Shown here in pieces: positions 1 to 6,669 of a stretch of DNA of 47,106 bases. The stretch is from Duodenibacillus intestinigallinarum. Its GTDB lineage: Bacteria > Pseudomonadota > Gammaproteobacteria > Burkholderiales > Burkholderiaceae_F. Positions within the stretch are counted from its first letter, which is position 1, and every line of letters starts with the position of its first letter. The notes under the pieces were generated by a model, which saw only the letters and a program-made list of their open reading frames with translations, made no database searches and was not told the DNA's origin. The position numbers were made by a program, and so were the translations under genes. The stretch lies in NCBI GenBank assembly GCA_019117105.1, contig DXAH01000003.1:1-47106 (forward strand), read 5' to 3'.

Positions 1-2
1 GC

Positions 3-239
3 CGCGGCCACCATCACTGCCATGGTCATGGCCACGAAGAGGGTGGATGCGGTTGCCACGGACACCACGGCCATGCAGAAGAGGGCTGCGGCTGTCACGG
101 TCACAAACAAGAGGGCGAATGCAGCTGCGGCGGTCACTGCGAATGCGGCAAAGAAGAATGCGACTGCCTCGGAGAAGGCCATTGCGGATGTCACGGGCAT
201 GGACATGGTCACGGTCACTGCGGCTGCGGAAAACACTGA
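3..239 (+). CDS. C-terminal His/Cys-rich metal-binding tail, probably SlyD-type FKBP prolyl isomerase (partial)
   Basis: The third forward frame is open from the window edge to a TGA at 237-239 and encodes 78 residues with 20 His and 15 Cys, mostly as HGH, CGC and CHGH units, ending CGCGKH. The gene begins upstream of the window, so no start is visible. Tails of this kind are typical of SlyD, an FKBP-type prolyl isomerase and nickel chaperone that feeds [NiFe] hydrogenase maturation and nickel enzymes. The catalytic FKBP domain is outside the window, so SlyD is an inference; another metallochaperone or a metallothionein-like protein is possible. The other two frames are open too but give low-complexity Ala/Thr or Arg-rich products, and the His/Cys reading is clearly the selected one. 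A strong terminator follows 41 bases later. Confidence 0.72.
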   Translation, partial: RGHHHCHGHGHEEGGCGCHGHHGHAEEGCGCHGHKQEGECSCGGHCECGKEECDCLGEGHCGCHGHGHGHGHCGCGKH

Positions 240-280
240 TCGCTTCCTCTGACCATTTCAGGTCTCTCGATCTTCCTTAG

Positions 281-318
281 ACCTTCTGCTCGATGCAGGC
301 TTGAGCAGAAGGTTTTTT
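281..318 (+). terminator. Rho-independent terminator after the SlyD-like gene
   Basis: Perfect 11-bp stem (ACCTTCTGCTC at 281-291 with GAGCAGAAGGT at 303-313), 11-base loop, then six T residues. Confidence 0.9.
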
Positions 319-530
319 CTGGCTCTTCACCTTCAGTGCTCCGCAACGAAATTGCGCTGGGAGAAAATGCTTAGTTTTGTAGGCTCTCTACAACACTTGT
401 CAAATCGGCATGAAATAGGCCTTGACAGTGCTTGCCTCGGTCAAATTTCAACCGATAAGATCAGGCGCACTGCCCTTGGCAGAAACCAATCCCCTCTAAT
501 AAAAACATATCTCCACAGGAGACTCTGACA
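319..530. other. Intergenic leader of the porin gene
   Basis: No convincing gene. It must carry the porin promoter. A TTGACA lies at 422-427, but no good -10 sits at the right distance, so I do not call a promoter. An AGGAGA ribosome binding site lies just before the porin ATG. Confidence 0.5.
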
Positions 531-1718
531 ATGAAAAAGATCGCCATCGCTGTTGCAGCCGCCATGACGGCCGCTACCGCAAGCGCTATGGATTTCACGC
601 TCTACGGTATCGTTGACACCGGTTTGGGCTACACCCACGTCAATACGCTTGACGAACCCACCGAAAACAGATTTGAAGAAATCAACGGCTACAACAGCGG
701 TTCCCGCTTTGGCTTTAAGGGTACCGAAGACCTGGGCAACGGCTACTCTGTGTCCTTCGTGCTGGAAAACGGCTTTTCGTCCGATAGCGGTGCGTTGGGA
801 CAGGGAGGCCGCATGTTCGGTCGTGAAGCTCAGCTCAAGTTCCATTCTCCCTATGGCACGCTGAGCTTCGGCCGTGCCGGTACGCTCATTTCCGGCGCCG
901 GTACGCTGGATATCTGGGGCGTCAACGCCGACGTTCTGCCCGGCGGCTGGGACGGCATCTTCAATATCGGCAACTACCAGGGCAACGGCATGCGCCTGGA
1001 CAACATGGTGACCTACCAGACCCCGACTGCCGCCGGCTTTACCGGCTATCTGCAGTATTCGTTTGCCAACGACACGGTTGAGGGCGATGACGATGACTCC
1101 CGCGCCAACGAACGCGGCAGCAACCGCTACTTTGCCGCAGGCTTGACATATAACAACGGTCCGCTGGGTGTTGTAGCCGTTTATGACTCCGTGATGTTCC
1201 GCCACTACAAAGATGGTGAATTGCAGGGCTCCAGTCAGCCAAATAATGAAAACCCGAACGTCGGCGACAGCCGCGTTTTGAGCATTGGCGGCCATTATGA
1301 CTTCGGTGTGGCACGCGTCACGGCGTTCGGTCAGTACGTCAAGGGATCCCGCACCGGTTTCGGTGACGGCCTCGGCTACAGCGCCATTTTCTGGTTCAAC
1401 GATACCGACAAAGTCAACAATGAGAGTTATTACTATGACGCCGACGGCTACAACTTCCACCTCGGCGCTCAGTTCCCGTTGCCCTGCGGTCGCCTGTATG
1501 CCGGTGCCTACTACGGCTACCTCGAAGCCAACGATGATCCTGAAAATGCAGAAGCCAAAAACTGGAACGTATTCCTGGCTCACGAGTACGATCTCTCCAA
1601 GCGTACGATCATCTACTCCGGCATCGGTTATAAGCAGCTGAAGATCGAAAACGACACCAAAAAACTGGATGAAGTCAAGGCCACCCAGGTCATCGTCGGT
1701 CTGCGTCACATCTTCTAA
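531..1718 (+). CDS. Gram-negative outer-membrane porin
   Basis: This 395-residue protein is a general diffusion porin of the Burkholderiales/Neisseriales type (Porin_4 family), expected to form a trimeric beta-barrel in the outer membrane. It has a classical signal peptide (MKKIAIAVAAAMTAATASA, cut near residue 20). The mature protein starts DFTLYGIVDTGLGY, the usual first strand, and has repeated aromatic-bounded strands, an acidic loop (EGDDDDS) and the C-terminal phenylalanine (LRHIF) used by the BAM insertion machinery. Length is normal for the family. The ATG is preceded by AGGAGA. The gene is monocistronic, with its own terminator. Substrate preference cannot be read from the sequence. 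Confidence 0.93.
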   Translation: MKKIAIAVAAAMTAATASAMDFTLYGIVDTGLGYTHVNTLDEPTENRFEEINGYNSGSRFGFKGTEDLGNGYSVSFVLENGFSSDSGALGQGGRMFGREAQLKFHSPYGTLSFGRAGTLISGAGTLDIWGVNADVLPGGWDGIFNIGNYQGNGMRLDNMVTYQTPTAAGFTGYLQYSFANDTVEGDDDDSRANERGSNRYFAAGLTYNNGPLGVVAVYDSVMFRHYKDGELQGSSQPNNENPNVGDSRVLSIGGHYDFGVARVTAFGQYVKGSRTGFGDGLGYSAIFWFNDTDKVNNESYYYDADGYNFHLGAQFPLPCGRLYAGAYYGYLEANDDPENAEAKNWNVFLAHEYDLSKRTIIYSGIGYKQLKIENDTKKLDEVKATQVIVGLRHIF

Positions 1719-1756
1719 TCGGAACGCTTACATAAGCTAGCCGATTGAAAGGCCAG

Positions 1757-1788
1757 TCCCGTCGGCTCACGGAGTCGGCGGGATTTTT
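1757..1788 (+). terminator. Rho-independent terminator of the porin gene
   Basis: A 12-bp stem with two G-T wobbles (1757-1768 with 1772-1783), 3-base loop, then five T residues. Confidence 0.85.
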
Positions 1789-1833
1789 CTTGCGCGGTAG
1801 AATCCGAACACGTTTGTCTTTTTATACATAGCT

Positions 1834-3018
1834 ATGACCTACGCCAATCGCCGCGTTTTCGTTGTGGTGCCCGCCGCTGGCTGCGGCTCTCGCATGCAGT
1901 CCGACCGCCCCAAGCAATACCTGCCGCTTAGGCGAAGCGGACAGACGGTGTTGCAGACGACCGTGCTCGCTCTGTTGGATGTGCCGGAAATTGACGGCAT
2001 CTATGTTGCTGTCAGTCCCGAAGACGAATACGTCGAGACGCTTGCGATTCCTGCGGCCGTGCTGCGAACCGGCGGCAAGACGCGAGCCGAGACGGTCTAT
2101 CAAACGCTCGAGGCGCTTTCGGACACCATAGCCGACGACGACCTGGTTCTTGTGCATGATGCCGCGCGCCCCTTTGTGCAGCCGCAGGACGTCTCCGACT
2201 TGATCGTCCGCACGCAAAAGGGGATCGAAGAAGGGATGTGTGCCGGCATGGTTCTTGCCGTACCGGTCTGGGATACGGTCAAGCGCGTGGACGAGAAGGG
2301 CCTTCTCGTTGAAGACGTCGAACGCAACGGGCTGATGCGCATCGCCACGCCGCAATGTTTCCCATACAGGCAGCTGAAATCGGCGCTTGCCGGAAACCTA
2401 GAAGCCACTGACGAATCGAGCGCCATGCGCGACGCCGGCTACGCCGTGGGCGTCGTCGAATCCTCGTCACGAAACATCAAACTCACGCGTCCTCAGGACA
2501 TTGAAGACGCTCGATCGCTAACGGAGACTCCCATGAAAATGCGCATCGGCATCGGCTACGACTCACATCGCCTGGTGGAAGGCCGCAAATTCATTCTCGG
2601 CGGCATCGAAATCGAACATACGTTGGGCCTTGACGGCCACAGCGACGCCGACGCGCTGCTGCACGCCATCACCGACGCAATTCTGGGGGCCGCGCGCCTG
2701 GGCAATATCGGCACGTTTTTCCCCGACACCGATCCGAAGTACAAGGGCGCCGACAGCGCCGTTCTTTTGAAGACCGCCTATGAGGCGGTTCGCGAAGCCG
2801 GATGGAGCGTGGTGAATATCGACGCCGTTGTAGTCGCGCAAAAACCCAAGCTCAATCCGCACGTGACCGCCATGCAAACGCGCATCGAAGAGATTCTGGA
2901 ACTTGACGAAGGCAGCGTTTCTATCAAACCCAAGACCAATGAAAAACTCGGATTTGAAGGCAGAGAAGAGGGGGTGAGCACCCAGGCCGTGGTGCTACTC
3001 CAATGCGATTGCTGTTAA
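1834..3018 (+). CDS. ispDF: Bifunctional IspD-IspF enzyme of the MEP isoprenoid pathway
   Basis: One 394-residue reading frame joins 2-C-methyl-D-erythritol 4-phosphate cytidylyltransferase (residues 1-233) to 2-C-methyl-D-erythritol 2,4-cyclodiphosphate synthase (residues 234-394). The IspD half has the CTP-binding loop AAGCGSRM and KQYL near its start and DAARPF near residue 110. The IspF half has the zinc ligands D243 and H245 (GYDSH), GHSDADALLHAI, and the C-terminal TNEKLGFEGREEG. The two enzymes act at nonconsecutive steps of the pathway. IspD is full length, so there is almost no linker. An internal GGAG-ATG at 2523-2535 could still start IspF alone. In most betaproteobacteria these are two adjacent genes. 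No Shine-Dalgarno sequence precedes the ATG at 1834. Confidence 0.93.
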   Translation: MTYANRRVFVVVPAAGCGSRMQSDRPKQYLPLRRSGQTVLQTTVLALLDVPEIDGIYVAVSPEDEYVETLAIPAAVLRTGGKTRAETVYQTLEALSDTIADDDLVLVHDAARPFVQPQDVSDLIVRTQKGIEEGMCAGMVLAVPVWDTVKRVDEKGLLVEDVERNGLMRIATPQCFPYRQLKSALAGNLEATDESSAMRDAGYAVGVVESSSRNIKLTRPQDIEDARSLTETPMKMRIGIGYDSHRLVEGRKFILGGIEIEHTLGLDGHSDADALLHAITDAILGAARLGNIGTFFPDTDPKYKGADSAVLLKTAYEAVREAGWSVVNIDAVVVAQKPKLNPHVTAMQTRIEEILELDEGSVSIKPKTNEKLGFEGREEGVSTQAVVLLQCDCC

Positions 3019-3072
3019 AATCCCGCGTCTACCGCGAAACATCCATTCAAGATCTCGTACTGGAACAACGTC

Positions 3073-3546
3073 ATGGCCCAATCCACTAAACGCGCCATTC
3101 GCGCCGCAGCCGGCGAATTCAATCAACTGACGAACGAAGAACTGCGCAAGCGCGTTCAGGAACCTCTGACCGAAAGCCAGTTTGCCGCCATTCAGCGTGT
3201 GTATGCTCAGCGCGGCATGAAGATGCCCGAAGAGCACGGTGAAGTCTCGGAAGATCCGGCACCGGTCACACGTGTGATTTCGCTCGAAGAATTCTCCAAC
3301 GCCGACTTTGGTCTGGAAAAGCGCAAACCCGGCATGGGTTGGCCCGAAGTCGTCGCCGTGATCGTCGGCATGGTAACCTCGGTCATCTTCTACCAGAAGT
3401 CATTCCTAACGGCCACATTACTAGGCCTGGGTATCGCTTTGGTCGTCTACGGCATACTTATCTTTGCCCGCAAGAACTGGCGCGAACTCGCCTTTAAGTC
3501 CGGCAAGATCGAAGAAGTCAAGGTCGGCCGCAAAAAACGCAAATAA
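3073..3546 (+). CDS. Small two-helix inner-membrane protein, function unknown
   Basis: I do not recognise this 157-residue protein. Residues 1-90 are hydrophilic and charged, with EFNQLTNEELRKRVQEPLTESQF resembling a helical segment. Two hydrophobic segments follow (about residues 95-112 and 115-133, WPEVVAVIVGMV and LTATLLGLGIALVVYGILIF), then a very basic tail ending GRKKRK. This predicts a hairpin in the inner membrane with both ends in the cytoplasm. It lies 54 bases after ispDF and may be cotranscribed with it. A double hairpin terminator follows directly. The frame is well supported by codon use and by the absence of competing frames. Confidence 0.75.
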   Translation: MAQSTKRAIRAAAGEFNQLTNEELRKRVQEPLTESQFAAIQRVYAQRGMKMPEEHGEVSEDPAPVTRVISLEEFSNADFGLEKRKPGMGWPEVVAVIVGMVTSVIFYQKSFLTATLLGLGIALVVYGILIFARKNWRELAFKSGKIEEVKVGRKKRK

Positions 3547-3548
3547 CC

Positions 3549-3604
3549 GATCGTCGGTTGCCGACGATCAAAAAAGCCTGTCACATCGCCGACAGGCTTT
3601 TTTT
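3549..3604. terminator. Double hairpin, bidirectional terminator
   Basis: A perfect 9-bp hairpin (3549-3557 with 3561-3569) is followed by a second hairpin whose arms (3570-3582 and 3591-3603) carry A6 on the left and T7 on the right, so it can stop transcription from both convergent genes. Confidence 0.9.
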
Positions 3605-3617
3605 CTTGAAGGAAATT

Positions 3618-4355
3618 TCAGAGCCGCAGACAGGCGGGACCATCTATCGGTTCAAACAACTGCGCTTCGGACGCAATGAGCTCCTGCGCGTCTGCGCTTA
3701 CTTCATACTGACAGATTTCAATCCGCACGGGCTCTTCGGTGACGACAGTCAAAAGCGTCTCGCCGTCGGTAAAGAAACACACCGCCGCTGCACTCAACTC
3801 GGAATGTCCGACGTAGGGGCAGTCGCACGCCGAGCAAAACGGCACGTTCATTTTCACAGCCGACTCGTACATGCCAAAAAAGCAATAGAAGTCGGTAACG
3901 TGGTCCTCGGCAGCATCCCAATGACGCTTGTCAAAAAGGCGAGTAAAAATCGCTTCGCTCACTCGGGAGCGCTGCATCACTTCAAGGTCAATACCGACGG
4001 GAACAGAACTTACCGCCGCACCGATCCAGGTCTTGGTGTGCGAAATGGAAGTCTGTCCGAAACTTGCTCCCACAATGCGCGGAGAGCGGGGTGGAGTTTC
4101 GACAACAGCCGCATCGGGCTCGGTTTCCAGGAGCTTGGCCAAAAGCACGCGAGCCCAAAGAAATTCCAGACGCCGTTTGTGGCTCAGAAATGTCGTGGTG
4201 CGCAAGGCGGCCTCTGCGCTGATGTTCCTCATCAGACGATCGCCGGGCAACGATTCGGCGCGAGGAGCCATAGCCAGACGCAGCGTTGCGGGTGTATTTA
4301 GAGCATTGCGTGAGGTCATATAGAGATTGTGACATATCGGAGCCATCTGCGGCAT
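3618..4355 (-). CDS. 4'-phosphopantetheinyl transferase-like protein (divergent)
   Basis: The protein resembles Sfp/AcpT enzymes, which move phosphopantetheine from CoA to a serine on carrier proteins. Visible hallmarks are RRLEFLWARVLLAKLL near the N-terminus, ISHTKTWIGAAVS, and the Mg-binding GIDLE. The second signature, normally W-S/T-x-K-E-A/S-x-x-K, reads FGMYESAVK here: the glutamate and last lysine remain, but the tryptophan is Phe and the first lysine is Tyr, so activity is uncertain. The open frame extends to a TTG at 4391. I chose the ATG at 4355 because a weak GGGA lies 10 bases upstream; ATGs at 4346 and 4319 are alternatives. It is divergent from the hydrogenase operon, with no synthase or carrier gene beside it. 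Confidence 0.7.
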   Translation of the reverse strand: MPQMAPICHNLYMTSRNALNTPATLRLAMAPRAESLPGDRLMRNISAEAALRTTTFLSHKRRLEFLWARVLLAKLLETEPDAAVVETPPRSPRIVGASFGQTSISHTKTWIGAAVSSVPVGIDLEVMQRSRVSEAIFTRLFDKRHWDAAEDHVTDFYCFFGMYESAVKMNVPFCSACDCPYVGHSELSAAAVCFFTDGETLLTVVTEEPVRIEICQYEVSADAQELIASEAQLFEPIDGPACLRL

Positions 4356-4398
4356 CAGCCAATCGTCCCAACATAACAGCCCATCTATCAAAATTTAA

Positions 4399-4413
4399 AA
4401 ATAATAGTTATTT
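4399..4413. promoter_or_regulatory. Dyad overlapping the hydrogenase promoter, candidate operator
   Basis: Perfect inverted repeat AAATAA-TAG-TTATTT. Its right arm overlaps the first two bases of the -35 hexamer, a typical repressor position. The cognate regulator is not known. Confidence 0.4.
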
Positions 4414-4440
4414 GATTGAAAATAGTAATACACCTATAAT
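4412..4440 (+). promoter_or_regulatory. Sigma-70 promoter of the hydrogenase operon
   Basis: TTGATT at 4412-4417, a 17-base spacer and a perfect TATAAT at 4435-4440. Transcription would start near 4447, giving a leader of about 200 bases before the ATG at 4650. No FNR box (TTGAT-N4-ATCAA) is seen. Confidence 0.75.
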
Positions 4441-4649
4441 CTCAGACGAACGAATAACGGCCGACACGATGGCAAGCGACACGGAAAAGCAATCTTTTCC
4501 CCGAGCCCGATTTCAGTACAATTTGCCAATCTTTTCGAGCCATTTCGTTGAAGGCGCGCAACTGCAGATACCAAAAAGAAGATTTCAGACAGGTTGACGC
4601 CGACGCATCCCCACCGCAAGACGAACGTTCTGCTACAGGAGAGAAACAA

Positions 4650-6650
4650 ATGATCCGCTATGGCGTATGGAACGGGATCAAGTACGACAACACGCTGGGC
4701 GACGACAAGGCCCCGGAAGGCCTTGACCTCAAGGCCCTGAAAAACTTCAATCCCGGCAATCCGATCGACGTCGTCATCGGCAACGCAGGCTTTCTGGTGT
4801 TCGACGATTCCGTCAGTCTGGCGGGAGTCCTGCTTGGCTACTACGAAAAAGTTTCCGAGGCTTCCTGCGGCCGATGCACGCCATGCCGCACAGGCTCACG
4901 CCTTATTGAACTTGCTCTGCGCGATCTGGTCGAGGGCAGAGGAGCTGCCGTCGATTGGGATCACATCTATGAATCGGCCGAGCAGATGATGCTCACGAGC
5001 CTCTGCGGCATCGGCCGCACGGCTCCGGCCGCTTTCGTGGGCGCCATGAAGCATTTCCGCGAACGTCTCTTTGAGACGGCCGAACCCATGCGCGGCGACA
5101 TGTTCGTCACTATCACCGCCAAGTGCATTGAAGCGTGCCCGGCTCACGTCAATGTTCCTCGCTATATCGACTACGTACGCGACGGCCATCCGGAACTTGC
5201 CGCGGGAGTCTTGCTCAATCACTATCCGCTGGTAGCCACATGCGGACGCGTATGCGTGCGTCCCTGCGAAGCGGCCTGCCGCCGCAACGAAGTCGACAAG
5301 CCGATCGCCATCCGCGACATCAAGCGTTGGGTAAGCGACAACACGGGCGTGCCGATTCACGAACTCTTTAACGGCATGAAACCTACTGTTGATCGCAGCA
5401 AGGCTCGCGTAGCCGTCGTGGGTGCGGGGCCGGCCGGCTTGAACTGCGCTTACCACCTGCTCTTGATGGGATATCCGGTCGACATCTATGACAAAGACAC
5501 CAAAGCGGGCGGCATGGCTTTGCGCGGCATTCCGCCGTATCGTCTGCCCAAGGGCTTGCTGCAACAGGAAACGGATGCCATCACCGAACTCGGCGGCGTC
5601 TGGCATTACGGCAAGCGCTTGGGAAAGGATTTCTCCGTCTCAAGCCTCTTCGAAGAGGGTTACGCCGCCGTGTTCCTTGGCATCGGCTGCGCCGAAGGCG
5701 CCTATCTGGGGCTGCCCGGCGAAAATCGCTCTCTTTGCGGCTACCAAAACGGCATCGACTTCCTTTTGAACGTTGAAACACAACTGTCCGAAGGCAAGAC
5801 TCCGACGCTCGAAGGTGACGTGGTGGTCGTCGGCTGCGGCAACGTCGCCATGGACTGCTGCCGTTCGGCCCGCCGCATTGCCACGGGCAAGGTGCATGTC
5901 GTATACCGCCGCACCCGCAACGAAGCTTCGGCCGACCAGGAAGAAATCGACGCAGCCATCGACGAAGGCGTTGAATTCCATTTCCTCACCAATCCGACGG
6001 CGATTAACGGTGAAGACGGCCGCGTAACCGGCGTGCGACTCACCCGCATGGAACTCACTGAAAAAGACGCCCGCGGCCGCCGCGGAGTGCGTGCCGTCGA
6101 AGGCAGCGAATTCGATCTCTCGTGTGCAACGGTCATCGCCGCCATCGGTCAGAAAGTCGAGCGCGACGTCTTCAGCGAAGCCGACGGCGTACTTCTGAAC
6201 CGCTGGGGTACCATTTCTGTGACGCCGGCTCTGGCCACGACCCGTCCCGGCGTGTTTGCGGGCGGTGACTGCGCAACCGGCCCCACCACGCTCATCGGTG
6301 GTCTTGCTCAAGGCGAAAAGGCCGCCTACTCGATCGATGAATACCTCTCGCGCGGCTCCGTGGGCTTTACCCCGCGCTCGCGCATGGGCGAAATCATCCG
6401 CGACTGCAAGCTCCTGGAAGACGTTGAACCCGTCACGCCGGTTCGCACCGCTGCCCGCCAGAAGGTGCCGCACATCTCCGTGCAGGATCGCGAAAAGAAC
6501 TTCTGTGAAGTTGATCTGACGTTTACGGACGAACAGGCACGACTCGAAGCCCAGCGCTGCATGCGCTGCTACCGCATCTACGCGGTCGTGACACCCCGTC
6601 CGATTCCCGGCAACTACAACAACAAGCGCACCGTGAGCTCGGTGTTCTAA
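4650..6650 (+). CDS. GltD-like FAD/NAD(P) oxidoreductase with NuoF-type 4Fe-4S segment, hydrogenase partner
   Basis: This 666-residue flavoprotein probably passes electrons between NAD(P)(H) and the [FeFe] hydrogenase encoded next. Residues 40-145 match the end of NuoF (GFLVFDD, then SCGRCTPCRTG with C73, C76, C79 and C119) but lack the FMN/NADH domain that precedes it in NuoF. Residues 155-240 are the cysteine-rich 4Fe-4S domain of the glutamate synthase small subunit (CIEACPAHVNVPRY, CGRVCVRPCEAAC). After that come the FAD site VVGAGPAGL (257-265), the nucleotide site VVVGCGNVAMDCCRSA, and AGGDCATGPTTLIGGLAQG. It ends with a CMRCYRIYAV tail. The frame is open upstream to 4548, but AGGAGAG at 4637-4643 fixes the start at 4650. 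It is cotranscribed with the hydrogenase 19 bases downstream. Association with a GltD-like protein is typical of HydDB group A2. Confidence 0.88.
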   Translation: MIRYGVWNGIKYDNTLGDDKAPEGLDLKALKNFNPGNPIDVVIGNAGFLVFDDSVSLAGVLLGYYEKVSEASCGRCTPCRTGSRLIELALRDLVEGRGAAVDWDHIYESAEQMMLTSLCGIGRTAPAAFVGAMKHFRERLFETAEPMRGDMFVTITAKCIEACPAHVNVPRYIDYVRDGHPELAAGVLLNHYPLVATCGRVCVRPCEAACRRNEVDKPIAIRDIKRWVSDNTGVPIHELFNGMKPTVDRSKARVAVVGAGPAGLNCAYHLLLMGYPVDIYDKDTKAGGMALRGIPPYRLPKGLLQQETDAITELGGVWHYGKRLGKDFSVSSLFEEGYAAVFLGIGCAEGAYLGLPGENRSLCGYQNGIDFLLNVETQLSEGKTPTLEGDVVVVGCGNVAMDCCRSARRIATGKVHVVYRRTRNEASADQEEIDAAIDEGVEFHFLTNPTAINGEDGRVTGVRLTRMELTEKDARGRRGVRAVEGSEFDLSCATVIAAIGQKVERDVFSEADGVLLNRWGTISVTPALATTRPGVFAGGDCATGPTTLIGGLAQGEKAAYSIDEYLSRGSVGFTPRSRMGEIIRDCKLLEDVEPVTPVRTAARQKVPHISVQDREKNFCEVDLTFTDEQARLEAQRCMRCYRIYAVVTPRPIPGNYNNKRTVSSVF

Positions 6651-6669
6651 AAGGCGAGGGAGACAGAAA

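Noticed and set aside
1..280. Two other open frames over the first 250 bases (Ala/Thr-rich and Arg-rich)
   Set aside because: The third frame gives a coherent His/Cys/Gly metal-binding tail; the other two are shifted readings of the same repetitive codons.
441..1709. Long open frame of 422 codons antisense to the porin
   Set aside because: It mirrors the porin codon structure and its product has no signal, domain or ribosome binding site; the porin frame is clearly real.
4392..4649. FNR site at the hydrogenase promoter
   Set aside because: TTGAT is present at 4412 but the required ATCAA half at the right spacing is missing.
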